A stretch of DNA of 64,000 nucleotides from an uncultured Desulfofustis sp. (GTDB lineage: Bacteria > Desulfobacterota > Desulfobulbia > Desulfobulbales > Desulfocapsaceae), in the NCBI GenBank assembly GCA_905479735.1, contig CAJQNS010000010.1:40588-104587 (forward strand), in the 5' to 3' direction. Shown one piece after another: positions 1-9,159 of the stretch. Each line of letters begins with the position of its first letter. The first letter of the stretch is position 1. Made by a program: the position numbers and the translations under genes. Below the pieces are notes generated by a model. It saw nothing but the letters and a program-made list of their open reading frames with translations. It was not told where the DNA came from and did not search any database.

Positions 1-1
1 G

Positions 2-517
2 TGGAACTCGGATTATACAAGCAGAAGGCAAACCTACCAGAAGGCGCTGACGGAGTTCAAGCGCAACCAGCGAGATTATAATCAGAGCTCCCAGAAACTT
101 GCAGCCCAGACCAGGTTTGAGGTGGTACTGGCAGATGGACGTCGAGAGTCGGCGATATTCTACCGGGTTAGTGAAAACTACGATCTCGCCCTATTGAAAC
201 TCGATGGTTATAAAACCCCCTATCTGCGTCACCAGAATGACGATGAGCTCAAACTGGGCCAGGATGTCTATGCCATCGGTTCACCACTAAAACTCAACAA
301 TACGGTTACTTCTGGCGTTGTTTCCAACAGCAGGGGCGATTTCGTTCAGACCAACGCCGAGATCTATCCAGGAAATTCGGGTGGCCCGCTGATCACCGGG
401 GACGGTCTCGTGGTTGGAGTCAATACCATGAAAAGGATTACCGAAAAGTTTGAAGGACTGGGTTTTGCGATTAAATTTTCCCGCGTCCAGGCTGAGTTCG
501 GTAATTATTTGAATTGA
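2..517 (+). CDS. Trypsin-like serine protease, C-terminal part (cut by window edge)
   Basis: The reading frame is open from base 2, so the 5' end lies outside the window. The visible 171 residues are the second half of a chymotrypsin-fold (Do/HtrA-like) protease domain. YDLALLKLD near base 180 carries the usual catalytic-Asp region, and GNSGGPL near base 370 carries the catalytic Ser. The catalytic His would lie upstream. No PDZ domain follows: the protein ends about 40 residues after the Ser motif, so this is not a typical DegP with C-terminal PDZ domains. The stop is directly adjacent to the stop of the convergent yaaA-like gene. Substrate and cell location cannot be judged without the N-terminus. 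Confidence 0.8.
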   Translation, partial: WNSDYTSRRQTYQKALTEFKRNQRDYNQSSQKLAAQTRFEVVLADGRRESAIFYRVSENYDLALLKLDGYKTPYLRHQNDDELKLGQDVYAIGSPLKLNNTVTSGVVSNSRGDFVQTNAEIYPGNSGGPLITGDGLVVGVNTMKRITEKFEGLGFAIKFSRVQAEFGNYLN

Positions 518-1333
518 TCAAGAATCAAGGTCGGTGATAAACACCAGTTCGGTTTCGCTTGATAACTCCTCAACAAAATGATAACCGCTCCGGTCGAATT
601 TCTTGAGCTGACGGCGGGAGGCAATGCGCCTGGTGATAAACCAGTCAACGAACATACCCCGGGCCCGTTTGGCATAAATGGCAATAGATCTGACGCTGCC
701 GTTCTTTTTTTGTTTGAAAGTCAGGGTCAATATCGTGCCGTCCAGATGGCGGGGGAGAACGGTGCGGGAATACTCTTTTGATGCACAATTCAAGATGATT
801 GAGCTGCCTGTGCTCTGCAAATCCTGATTCAATTGAGTGGTAACCGCCTCAGACCAGAAATCATAGAGGTTAGCGGCCTCCCCGATCTTCATCTTGTAAC
901 CCATTTCAAGACGGTAGAGCTGCATTAGATCGAGAGGGCGCAGAATGCCGTAGAGTCCGGAAAGTATCCTGAGCCGCTCATGGGCATAGAGAAATTCCTC
1001 CCGAGTATAATTATGGTAACGGATCTCAGAGAAGATGTCGCCCGCAAAGGTGGAAAGAACAGGGCTGGAAGAGGTCTCATGATGAGGGAAGATAAAGTCC
1101 TGGAATCTTGAGAACGTGGTGTCGGCAATTTTCTCGCTGACCTTCATGACTGCTCTTATCTCTTCCCTGCTCATTTGTTGGCAACGGCTGACGAGATCAC
1201 GGGTTTTGTCAAGCAGCGAAGGCTGCGACACCGGCAGGTCATTCAATGGAGCGTAATTCTGGGTTTTGGCGGAGTTTATGATAACGATCATAGTACCAGT
1301 ACGGGATAAGAAGATTTTCTGAGTTTTTGACAT
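518..1333 (-). CDS. yaaA: YaaA family protein (DUF328/UPF0246)
   Basis: Full-length YaaA-like protein. In E. coli YaaA limits intracellular iron and DNA damage during peroxide stress. The family start pattern (Met-hydrophobic stretch-SPAKT) is matched by MIVIINSAKTQ, which begins at an internal ATG at base 1291. The longer start at 1333 would add 14 residues. Neither has a strong ribosome-binding site, so the start is uncertain and 1291 fits the family better. Later family features include the segment after LSGLYGILRPLDLM and a basic C-terminus with FDRSGYHF. It is convergent with the protease gene and divergent from the cNMP/PilZ gene. Confidence 0.88.
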   Translation of the reverse strand: MSKTQKIFLSRTGTMIVIINSAKTQNYAPLNDLPVSQPSLLDKTRDLVSRCQQMSREEIRAVMKVSEKIADTTFSRFQDFIFPHHETSSSPVLSTFAGDIFSEIRYHNYTREEFLYAHERLRILSGLYGILRPLDLMQLYRLEMGYKMKIGEAANLYDFWSEAVTTQLNQDLQSTGSSIILNCASKEYSRTVLPRHLDGTILTLTFKQKKNGSVRSIAIYAKRARGMFVDWFITRRIASRRQLKKFDRSGYHFVEELSSETELVFITDLDS

Positions 1334-1406
1334 ATTTCAGGATTTTATGCAATAATGACAAAAGTTGATTAGGAACCATAACCACGTGTGGTCCGAGGAG
1401 CAGGTC

Positions 1407-2420
1407 ATGTCTAGAGAAGACATCAACCCGGTTGAGTCTGGCCCGGGAAGTGATACTAATAGCAGCGAGGATCTGGCGGCCGCAATTAAAAAGGCAGCCC
1501 TGGCTGGGAACTTCAGAGAGGCTGAAACCCTTCGGGCACAGCTGATGAAAAACGATCAGATGAATCTGAAGCTGATTGTCTCGACCGGAGAAATAATCGA
1601 ACAACAGAAGACCAAGCTGCTGGACAGGGATCATCTGGCTGTCTGGGACAACCTTTATGAGGATCTCACCGAAGAAGAGGCCAACGGTCTGTTCTACAGT
1701 ATGGAACCGGCCCTGATCAAAACCAACAAGCTGCTGCAGGTCCAGGGTAAGATCAGCAACAGGCTTTTTTTTCTCGACAGTGGCAAAGTGGTCCTGTTCT
1801 ATCGCAAAGAAGGCAAAAATATCGTAGTCGCCCAGCTTGGGCGTGGAGATCTGGTCGGTGAGTCAAGCTTTTTCGAGATTTCTCTTTGTCCTCTTTCGGC
1901 GGCGACCCAAGCCGAAACCAAGCTCTTCAGTCTGACCCGTGGAGCGGCGGAGCAGTGGCAGAAAGATCACCCCGGTCTGTCTGAGAAAGTGGCTGAATTT
2001 TGTCGAAAACATGGAAGAAGCGCTGAAGCGATAGCCAGCAGTGAACTCGACAGGCGAACCACAAAAAGGTATCCGATTTCAGGTGTTGCTGCTGCGGTGG
2101 TTCTGCAAAAAGACGGCAGCCCCGGTGACAACCGTTTCAAGGGAGCATTGTCTGATATCTCCCAGTCAGGGCTCTGTTTCGATATAAAATGTTCCAGACA
2201 GGAAGCGGCTCGAGCGCTGCTGGCTGCAGAGGTTGATCTGTCTCTGGTTTTGGATGGCCAAGAAGAAACTCCTCTGCACCTGAAGGGTCAGATCACCAAA
2301 GTCAGCTATCATCTCCACAATGATTACAGTGCTCACGTCAAGTTTATAGAGCCGATTGAAGCCGGGACCTTCAAAATGCTGCCCTGCGACTGGTCGGCAG
2401 AAGATGAGAATGAAGAATAA
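1407..2420 (+). CDS. Cyclic-nucleotide-binding domain / PilZ domain protein
   Basis: About 337 residues. I chose the ATG at 1407 because GAGGAG lies about 6 bases upstream; an in-frame codon at 1365 has no such site. After a helical N-terminal section, residues ~75-190 form a CRP-type cNMP-binding fold (GRGDLVGESSFFE matches the phosphate-binding-cassette region). Residues ~213-325 form a PilZ domain with the basic RRTTKR motif followed by DISQSGLCF, the usual c-di-GMP contacts. No DNA-binding helix-turn-helix is seen. It probably senses one or two nucleotide messengers and acts by protein contact. It lies just upstream of the OsmC gene (24-base gap) and may be co-transcribed with it. Confidence 0.8.
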   Translation: MSREDINPVESGPGSDTNSSEDLAAAIKKAALAGNFREAETLRAQLMKNDQMNLKLIVSTGEIIEQQKTKLLDRDHLAVWDNLYEDLTEEEANGLFYSMEPALIKTNKLLQVQGKISNRLFFLDSGKVVLFYRKEGKNIVVAQLGRGDLVGESSFFEISLCPLSAATQAETKLFSLTRGAAEQWQKDHPGLSEKVAEFCRKHGRSAEAIASSELDRRTTKRYPISGVAAAVVLQKDGSPGDNRFKGALSDISQSGLCFDIKCSRQEAARALLAAEVDLSLVLDGQEETPLHLKGQITKVSYHLHNDYSAHVKFIEPIEAGTFKMLPCDWSAEDENEE

Positions 2421-2444
2421 CCTTCGCGACGACGGATTACCCAA

Positions 2445-2840
2445 ATGGAAATAAAGGTGAGCGTGGAGCAGGCCTCGGGGTCAACTTCGAGGGGGCAGGC
2501 ACGGAATCACACCGTTCTCTGCGACCGACCGCAATCCAAAGGCGGTGAAGATGCAGGAGCGATGGGGGGGGAGCTTTTTCTGATGGGCCTGGGGGGGTGC
2601 TTTATGAGCAACCTGCTGGCCGCGGCCAAAGTCCGTGAATCGACGGCGACTGATTTCAGGGTGGCGATCACCGCCCAGCTCGAAGGAACTCCACCACGGT
2701 TCACCGAGATCGAAATGGTGGTTTCCGCCGATGGTCCGGATCGGCAGGAGCTCGAGAAATTGTCGCTCATCGCCGAGCGCGGCTGTATCGTGGCCAATAC
2801 CATCAAGGATGCAGTGGTCTTGACGATCACCGTCGCTTAA
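2445..2840 (+). CDS. OsmC family protein
   Basis: 131 residues, the usual size for an OsmC/Ohr-like thiol protein. The two conserved cysteines are in GLGGCFMSNL and ERGCIVANT, in the positions of the peroxidatic and resolving Cys of OsmC. Such proteins reduce organic hydroperoxides; many subgroups have no tested substrate. Its last four bases overlap the end of the convergent putA gene. The start follows a few bases after ACCCAA without a strong ribosome-binding site, and it may be read with the cNMP/PilZ gene upstream. OsmC family membership is clear; the exact subgroup is not. Confidence 0.85.
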   Translation: MEIKVSVEQASGSTSRGQARNHTVLCDRPQSKGGEDAGAMGGELFLMGLGGCFMSNLLAAAKVRESTATDFRVAITAQLEGTPPRFTEIEMVVSADGPDRQELEKLSLIAERGCIVANTIKDAVVLTITVA

Positions 2841-5833
2841 TCTATCCAGTCATCATCGTCCTGAATAGGTGCAAACCCCCTCCGCATGGTATTTTCCGAG
2901 ACCAGTTTTGGGTCCATGAACTGGAGCAGGTAATCCGGTCCACCGGCCTTTGAGCCGACGCCGGACATCTTGAATCCGCCGAAGGGGTGCCGTTCAACCA
3001 GGGCGCCCGTGGAGCCTCGATTGAGATAGAGGTTACCCACATTAAATGTTTTTCGGGCTCGATCGAGATGCTCAGGGCTTCGTGAAAATACGCTTCCGGT
3101 GAGCGCAAACCGGGTGGCGTTGGCCCACTCCAGTGCCTGGTCAAAGTCTTTCACTTTCATCACTGCCAGCACCGGTCCAAAGATCTCCTCCTGGGCGATG
3201 CGGTGCTCCGGCGTAATGCCTTCAACGATGGTAAGCGGAACGTAGTAGCCAGTATCGGGAACGTCGCGACTGAGCAGAAGACGGCCTTCCCGTTTGGCAA
3301 TATCGACATAGGCAACGTTATTTTTGTAAGCCGCCGCATCAACTACCGGTCCCATAAAATAGGCCGGGTTCTCTGCCGGACCGATGGCGATTGATCGAGC
3401 CGCTTCAACCAGACGGTTGATAAAACGTTCGTAGATCGGCTCGACGACAATGACCCGGGAGCAGGCCGAACACTTCTGTCCCTGGAAACCGAAGGCCGAG
3501 TAGATCACCTGTCCGACCGCTTCGTCCAGATCAGCATCATCGTCTATGATGATACCGTTCTTGCCCCCCAGTTCAGCGATGACCCGCTTGATCTGCGGTT
3601 GATCATCTCCTACCTTCGAGGCTCTGGCCAGGATCCTGTGTCCGGTTTCCATCGAACCGGTAAAGGCGATCATGGCAATATCGGGGTGTTCGACCAGATA
3701 GTCGCCGATCACCGCCCCTCTGCCCGGCAGATAGTTGAAGACGCCGTCCGGCAGCCCAGCTTCGAGAAAAATCTCCTGCAAAGTGTTGCCGACCACCGAG
3801 GCCGAACCGGCAGGCTTGAACAGCACCGGGTTGCCAGCGACGATGGCGGCGGCCGACATGCCGCAGCTTATGGCCAGGGGGAAGTTCCAGGGCGCAATTA
3901 CCGCTGCGATTCCCTTGGCCTGATAGGAGAGCCGATTGTCTTCACCAGGCGCACGGCCCATCCGCCGGGGCGAGTCAAGCCTGATCATTTCACGGCCGTA
4001 ATATTCGAGAAAATCGATGGCCTCGGCCACGTCGGCGTAGGCTTGATCCCATTGTTTACCGACTTCCAGGATCTGCCAGGCGCACAGTTCATAGATGCGC
4101 CGGCGGGCAATATCGGCTGCCTTGAAAAGGTAGCCGGCCCGCTCCGAGCCCGCAAGCGCAGCCCAGGAGATCTGAGCTGTTCGTGCCGCCTCAATGGCCT
4201 GATCGACTTCGGGGGTGCCGGCTTGACAGATGGTGCCAATTACCTCGGTCGGTTCCGCCGGGTTCACTGACTCGAGTGTATCGTCGGTTCTCACCTCTTT
4301 GCCACCAATATAAAGTGGGTAGAGTCGTCCCAGTTTTGTTCTGATCCCGCTCAGAGCTGATTCGAATTTGTCTCGGACTTCGGCTCTGGTAAAATCGGCC
4401 ATCGGCTCGTTGAGAAATGGCGGAATCGAGACGGCGTCTGCAGGGGCGGCCGCTTCCGGGACCAGTTTTTCAAGCGTGTCGAGTGGATTCTCAACCAGTG
4501 CCTCAATATCGGCTTCTTCAACGAAGGTTTGACGCAGAAAGGACTCGTTGGCGGTGTTTTCCAGAAGCCTTCTGACCAGATAGGCCATGCCCGGCAGCAG
4601 ATCGCCGTAGGGAGCGTAGAGACGAACCCGTTTGGCAACCTTGAGCAAGCCTTTACGGACAGGCTCAGCCATCCCGTAGAGGACCTGGAATTCATAACGG
4701 TCTTCGGGGACTCCGATCTGCCGGGCCATTTCCAGGGCAGCGGCTACAGAGCGGATGTTGTGGGAGCCGCAGGCGTAAGAGCAGATATCGTGATTTTCAA
4801 GGATCAGCCGGGTATGTCGCTCGAAGGCGGCATCGCTCTCGGCCTTCACGGTGTATACCGGTATTTCCCAGCCGTTCTGGCGGGCGATCACCGTTTCATA
4901 ATCCCAATAGGCTCCCTTAACCAGACGAATGGAAATAGGCAGCTCGTGTGAGCGGGCCCAGTCGAGCAGTTCCGCAAGATCCTGGTCGGTATCTCTGAGA
5001 TAGGACTGCAGGGCCAGGCGCAGACCGGGATAATCTTTGAATTCAGGATCGGACCTCAGTCTGCGGTAGAGCTCCAGGGTTATGTTCTTATGGTGATATG
5101 ATTCCATGTCGATGCACATGAACCCATCGAGTTCTTTTACCCGCCTGTAGATGGGCGCCAGGCGTGCCATGATGCCCCGCACCGAGCCTTCGAAATCTTT
5201 CGGGTCTACCTGAGAGAACAGAGCTGACGGTTTCACCGAGACATTGATCAGCGGGGCATAGCCCCAGTCCTTGTCACCTTCCCCTCCCAGTGGATGCCAG
5301 GAAAATCGAGCCGCTTCCAGAGCATCGAACAGCTCAAGGTATTGCTGCATGTAGGCGTCTGCCTCGGCTTCATTCACCGTTGCTTCGCCAAGGATGTCGA
5401 CGGTAAAGGCAAATCCGTCCCGGCGCAGTTTATGGATCGATTTTACCGCCTCTTTGGTGGTTTCTCCGATGATGAAGGAGCGGGCCATTTTTTCGATATT
5501 GGCCCGTATCGTGCGTCCGAGAATGGCTCCTGTCAGGCTGCCGCCGATACCGGCGCTCTTGGCGCCCCATTTTAGTATCGATGGAATCTCATCGCTATCG
5601 GCTGTGAAGTACTCCTTGATATGCCTGGTCAGAGAGGATGAGGTGTTGAGGTAGGGCAGAACATCGACAAAGCGAAACATCTGGACCTTGAACTGCTCAT
5701 TGCGCATACACCAGTCCATCACTTTTCCGGTCCAGAAATTCTTGTTGAATACCGAGGGGGCCTCGCCCTTGATGCTGAGCATGAATTCCCTGCTCTTTTC
5801 ACCAATGCGGGTATCTAGATGGTTCTTACTCAT
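2837..5833 (-). CDS. putA: Bifunctional proline dehydrogenase / glutamate-semialdehyde dehydrogenase
   Basis: 998 residues, matching the short bifunctional PutA class that lacks the ribbon-helix-helix repressor domain. The N-terminal half is the FAD-dependent proline dehydrogenase barrel, with SIRLVKGAYWDYE and QVLYGMAEPVRKG as typical flavin-site segments. The C-terminal half is an aldehyde dehydrogenase, with ELGGKNG carrying the general base and GQKCSACSR carrying the catalytic Cys. Together they oxidise proline to glutamate and pass electrons to the quinone pool. The gene lies 24 bases downstream of an Lrp/AsnC regulator on the same strand, so lrp-putA is probably one unit. Because PutA lacks its own DNA-binding domain, that regulator is the obvious candidate controller. 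Confidence 0.96.
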   Translation of the reverse strand: MSKNHLDTRIGEKSREFMLSIKGEAPSVFNKNFWTGKVMDWCMRNEQFKVQMFRFVDVLPYLNTSSSLTRHIKEYFTADSDEIPSILKWGAKSAGIGGSLTGAILGRTIRANIEKMARSFIIGETTKEAVKSIHKLRRDGFAFTVDILGEATVNEAEADAYMQQYLELFDALEAARFSWHPLGGEGDKDWGYAPLINVSVKPSALFSQVDPKDFEGSVRGIMARLAPIYRRVKELDGFMCIDMESYHHKNITLELYRRLRSDPEFKDYPGLRLALQSYLRDTDQDLAELLDWARSHELPISIRLVKGAYWDYETVIARQNGWEIPVYTVKAESDAAFERHTRLILENHDICSYACGSHNIRSVAAALEMARQIGVPEDRYEFQVLYGMAEPVRKGLLKVAKRVRLYAPYGDLLPGMAYLVRRLLENTANESFLRQTFVEEADIEALVENPLDTLEKLVPEAAAPADAVSIPPFLNEPMADFTRAEVRDKFESALSGIRTKLGRLYPLYIGGKEVRTDDTLESVNPAEPTEVIGTICQAGTPEVDQAIEAARTAQISWAALAGSERAGYLFKAADIARRRIYELCAWQILEVGKQWDQAYADVAEAIDFLEYYGREMIRLDSPRRMGRAPGEDNRLSYQAKGIAAVIAPWNFPLAISCGMSAAAIVAGNPVLFKPAGSASVVGNTLQEIFLEAGLPDGVFNYLPGRGAVIGDYLVEHPDIAMIAFTGSMETGHRILARASKVGDDQPQIKRVIAELGGKNGIIIDDDADLDEAVGQVIYSAFGFQGQKCSACSRVIVVEPIYERFINRLVEAARSIAIGPAENPAYFMGPVVDAAAYKNNVAYVDIAKREGRLLLSRDVPDTGYYVPLTIVEGITPEHRIAQEEIFGPVLAVMKVKDFDQALEWANATRFALTGSVFSRSPEHLDRARKTFNVGNLYLNRGSTGALVERHPFGGFKMSGVGSKAGGPDYLLQFMDPKLVSENTMRRGFAPIQDDDDWID

Positions 5834-5857
5834 GGTCTCCTCTCTAAGTGAAAGCGA

Positions 5858-6340
5858 TTAGCCACCGCCGCGGTTCAGATGGCGGGTCAGTTGCTCTGCG
5901 GGAATGGCCTGGCTTTCCTTGACGGTTTCCAGGACCAGGGTTGTTCTAGTATCACTCAAGCCTTCGATCTGCCCGCATTTTTTGAGCAGAGCCCGGAGGT
6001 CTGAGGCATCCTTCAGTTTGGTCTTGACAAGATAGTTGTAATCGCCGGCAATCCAGTGGACCTCTTGGATTTCAGGAAATTCTGCCAGCTTCTCGCCGAC
6101 GCTTGTGCTACCAACACTATCGGATGTCAGTATATGGATGAAAGCAGTGACGGTCAGGCCGAGTTTGGCAGGGTTGAGACGTACTTCATAGCCTTCGAGG
6201 ATGCCTTTTTGTTCAAGCTTGCGCACTCGCTCAAGCACACCCGAGGGAGCCATCTGCAGTCGCCGGGCGAGTTTGGCATTGGAGATCCTCCCATCGTTTT
6301 GAATTATATTCAAAATATGGAGATCTATTCCGTCTATCAT
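5858..6340 (-). CDS. Lrp/AsnC family transcriptional regulator
   Basis: 160 residues, the standard Lrp size. The N-terminal winged helix-turn-helix is clear (IDLHILNIIQNDGRISNAKLA, then the recognition segment with MAPSGVLERVRKLE). The C-terminal half is the RAM/AsnC effector domain (VTAFIHILTS; EVHWIAGDYNYLVK). A GAGGAAA ribosome-binding site precedes the ATG. It is transcribed toward putA with a 24-base gap, and a consensus promoter lies just upstream. I infer that it senses an amino acid, most likely proline, and controls putA and itself. In proteobacteria such pairs (PutR/BkdR type) are usually activators. Confidence 0.92.
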   Translation of the reverse strand: MIDGIDLHILNIIQNDGRISNAKLARRLQMAPSGVLERVRKLEQKGILEGYEVRLNPAKLGLTVTAFIHILTSDSVGSTSVGEKLAEFPEIQEVHWIAGDYNYLVKTKLKDASDLRALLKKCGQIEGLSDTRTTLVLETVKESQAIPAEQLTRHLNRGGG

Positions 6341-6366
6341 TCGGTTTCCTCTGTTCTTTGTAGAAT

Positions 6367-6394
6367 ATTATACAAAAAAAGGGGGGAGTGTCAA
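6367..6394 (-). promoter_or_regulatory. Consensus sigma-70 promoter for lrp-putA with homopolymer spacer
   Basis: On the minus strand TTGACA (6394-6389) is followed by 16 bases and TATAAT (6372-6367). Both hexamers match consensus perfectly. The spacer consists almost wholly of a C6 run and a T7 run. The start site would be near 6360, giving a leader of about 20 bases with GAGGAAA in front of the regulator's ATG. The unusual spacer is discussed as a finding. Confidence 0.75.
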
Positions 6395-6432
6395 GATTGC
6401 CTTCATCCCTGGAGCAGTACCGATGCGGATGA

Positions 6433-8139
6433 CTAATTTGAGGGTTGTGGAGTCTCTCGCGATGGCAAGTGGAAAAGGACAAATCCACCGTCTCGTGCCA
6501 GCTCTAACGGATTCAGCCCTAGATTCTGCAGTCTTTCGAAATAGAAAGCGGTGGTCAGACCTACTTCGATGTCGTCGCCAGCAAAAAGTTTGCTCAGGTC
6601 CGACCAGTCGCGCCGGTCATGATCGATGGTCTGCCGGCCCGATACAAAGTTGACGCTTGGACGGTCGTCGATCTCGTACATGACGATCCTGCCCTGTGGT
6701 GGGGTGTGGCGGGCCGCCTCTTCGGCCAGCCGGGCCAGCGGGGCGTCCAGCAATCGGTCGTAGAGGGGGATGATGAGGAAAAAGAGGGCGGCGCCGTTGA
6801 TGAAGGCACAAAGGAGGAGGGACTCGAAGTGTTTAGCGGGAACATAGTTGCTTGTGCGCAGGACCAGAAAGGCGGAGACGATGAACAGCAGCCCGGCAAG
6901 ATAGGGGGTAAAACCGAATTTAACTGGCTCGAAAAGGGCCGGCACCTTGTAGGCGTCCTCACCGAGGAGTTCCGCAAGATACGGAAAAAGAAGAGGCAGC
7001 ATCAGGCAGATCAAGCCCAGCGCAAAGGCGGGGAGTGCCCCGAGCCAGGCGGCCAGACGCCAGCTGAAGCCAGCGGGTCCACTGGGCTGATCCTTTTGGG
7101 TCTGTTTTTCGAAGAACTGAGTGACCAGCAGGGCAAAGCCGGGCAGAACCGGCAGAATGTAGTTGGGTAGCTTGGTGGCGGCAACCGAGAAAAATATCAG
7201 GACGATGAGAGAGAATATGGTGAACAATCTCAGATAACGGAGCGAAGGGTCCCCCTTGGTGGTCAGTGGTAAGCGGAGCAAGGCAAGCAGCAGATAGCCG
7301 AACCACGGCATAAAGCCGACGAACAGAATGACCAGATAGTAAAATATCGGTCCGCTGTGGCCTTCCATGGCGTTGGAGAACCTGCCGACATGATGTTTAA
7401 TAAAAAGCTCCTTCATGAACCCGAAGCCATCCGGATGAAAAAAGCCGAGCAGCAGATACCAGGAAAATCCCGAGAGAATCAGGATGGCGGCGCCGGGCAA
7501 CAACCAGTTTCTTCTGAATAGCAGTGTGGGCTTGCCAATGGAGATCAGATAGATGAGTGCGGTCAAAATTGGAAACAGGGCCCCGATCGCGCCCTTGCTC
7601 AACATGGCCAGGCCTGCAGCCAGGCAGCCTAGCCAGAAAAGCGGGGCACCGTCTTTGTCTACCAGGAAACGCTCAACACCGTGCCAGGAGAATATCAGAC
7701 AGCTGACCAGAAAGAAGGTCAGGAACATGTCGGTCATGGCCACCCGGGCCAGGTAGAGAAAAATTACTGAGCTGCCCAACAGCAGCGTCGCCTGAAAGGC
7801 ACTGCGTTTTCCCAAAGGATGGGCTGATCCGAAATAAAATACCAGCAGTGTGAGAAGTGCCGCAACGCCATTGAAGATCCTCGCTCCCATGGGATTGACA
7901 CCGAATATCTTGTAGCCAAGCATCTGCGCCCAGTAAAGCATGGGCGGCTTTTCGAAGAAGCCCTCGCCGTTGAGTTCAGGGATGATGAACTCCTGCCGCT
8001 CGAACATTGCACGTGAGACCTCGGCGTAGACGCCTTCGTCATAGTCGATGACCGTGGGTTTGTGCAGCGAGGTGAAAAACAGCAGCGAAAACACAAGCAG
8101 CAGAGCCGCCGGGTAGACAATCGTGAGTACTCTGTTCAT
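6433..8139 (-). CDS. ArnT-like membrane glycosyltransferase (GT39/GT83 family)
   Basis: About 568 residues with 10-12 predicted membrane helices. The N-terminal pattern (helix, then DYDEGVYAEVSRAMFERQEF with the acidic catalytic motif, then EGFFEKPPMLYW) is typical of lipid-phosphosugar transferases such as ArnT and PMT. These move a sugar from an undecaprenyl-phosphate carrier to lipid A or to protein on the periplasmic side. An in-frame TTG at 8151 could add four residues; I prefer the ATG at 8139. It follows the GT2 gene almost without gap. That gene's product could make the polyprenyl-phosphate sugar donor, so the two probably work as a pair. The sugar and acceptor are not identifiable. 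Confidence 0.85.
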   Translation of the reverse strand: MNRVLTIVYPAALLLVFSLLFFTSLHKPTVIDYDEGVYAEVSRAMFERQEFIIPELNGEGFFEKPPMLYWAQMLGYKIFGVNPMGARIFNGVAALLTLLVFYFGSAHPLGKRSAFQATLLLGSSVIFLYLARVAMTDMFLTFFLVSCLIFSWHGVERFLVDKDGAPLFWLGCLAAGLAMLSKGAIGALFPILTALIYLISIGKPTLLFRRNWLLPGAAILILSGFSWYLLLGFFHPDGFGFMKELFIKHHVGRFSNAMEGHSGPIFYYLVILFVGFMPWFGYLLLALLRLPLTTKGDPSLRYLRLFTIFSLIVLIFFSVAATKLPNYILPVLPGFALLVTQFFEKQTQKDQPSGPAGFSWRLAAWLGALPAFALGLICLMLPLLFPYLAELLGEDAYKVPALFEPVKFGFTPYLAGLLFIVSAFLVLRTSNYVPAKHFESLLLCAFINGAALFFLIIPLYDRLLDAPLARLAEEAARHTPPQGRIVMYEIDDRPSVNFVSGRQTIDHDRRDWSDLSKLFAGDDIEVGLTTAFYFERLQNLGLNPLELARDGGFVLFHLPSRETPQPSN

Positions 8140-8147
8140 GGTCGGTT

Positions 8148-8882
8148 TCAATGCAGTTCTTTTCGATATTTCCAGTAAATTTTAGAGAGCTCGACCGGAA
8201 TCTTGGGAAGATAACCAGCAGATATCTTGGAATCACCTACATCGGTCCAGCGCTGCAGCGGTATTTCATAGATCATTTGTGAGGCCTGTTGTCTGCCGTA
8301 CAGTGCTATGATTCTGGCAAACAGCTCAACATCGAATAGCCAGGAGGAAATGAACGGCTCGGCAAAGATCTGGCGGGCCAGATTGGCGTCGATCAGTTTG
8401 GCTCCACACTGGGTATCATGGACCGGCAGTTTTAAGATTGCGTTGATCCAGAAGGCAATGATTCGACCGGGGTAGTGACGATACCAATGGCGCTTGATAT
8501 CGGCGCCGAGCCGTTGGATTCTTGAGCCGAAAATCATTTTCCGTGCAGGGTCGGTGCTGAAATTGATGAAAGTCGGGATTTCCGACAATGGGGTGGCAAG
8601 ATCTCCATCCCAATAGCCGACATGGCTGACCTCTTTTGGCAATGCTCTGAGGATGCCCTGCCTTACCGCCTCAGCCTTGCCCTGGTTTTCAGAAAATTTC
8701 AAAACAGAGCTTTTCGATCCGGTCAGTGAGCTTATCTTCTCGAGTTTCTCAGCGGTGTGATCGGTGGAGCCGTCATCGACAAACAGGAAGCACAGATCCG
8801 AAACATCGTCCAGAAATGAGACAAACGGGCCATAACTCAGCCGATGGGCCTCGTTGAAACAGGGGATGACTATGGTGATCAA
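8148..8882 (-). CDS. Family 2 glycosyltransferase, polyprenyl-phosphate sugar synthase type
   Basis: 244 residues. The start is TTG at 8882, supported by AAGGAG about six bases upstream; no better-placed ATG exists. MITIVIPCFNEAHRL and FVDDGSTDHT are the GT-A nucleotide-sugar-binding elements, YWDGDLATP is the metal-binding acidic motif, and HDTQCGAKL matches the conserved segment of dolichyl-phosphate glucose/mannose synthases. No C-terminal membrane helices are seen, so it probably works at the inner face of the membrane. It sits directly upstream of the ArnT-like transferase and likely supplies its lipid-linked sugar. Confidence 0.88.
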   Translation of the reverse strand: MITIVIPCFNEAHRLSYGPFVSFLDDVSDLCFLFVDDGSTDHTAEKLEKISSLTGSKSSVLKFSENQGKAEAVRQGILRALPKEVSHVGYWDGDLATPLSEIPTFINFSTDPARKMIFGSRIQRLGADIKRHWYRHYPGRIIAFWINAILKLPVHDTQCGAKLIDANLARQIFAEPFISSWLFDVELFARIIALYGRQQASQMIYEIPLQRWTDVGDSKISAGYLPKIPVELSKIYWKYRKELH

Positions 8883-9159
8883 AGGGCTCCTTTTGGGGTT
8901 GCCGGAAGAAACTCGGGACAGGATAAACCTTGTAATTGATCAGAAAGTATTAAAATACGAATTGAAGCGCAAGAGATTAACTCTACCTTTGGATCTGGCC
9001 TCCCCCCATTGCACCTGTGGTGGCAGCTGACGATCCGACCTTGCGAGTCATCTTTTTGGTTGCAGTGAAGCAGAGAATACGCTAGTTGGAAGCAGTTAAT
9101 GGTGCCTGTTCTAAAAGACAAAATATTTGAAGGCTACCCCGGATTTCCCTGATACGTCA

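Noticed and set aside
3599..4270. Plus-strand reading frame of 223 codons opposite putA
   Set aside because: Overlaps conserved PutA sequence on the other strand and resembles no protein family.
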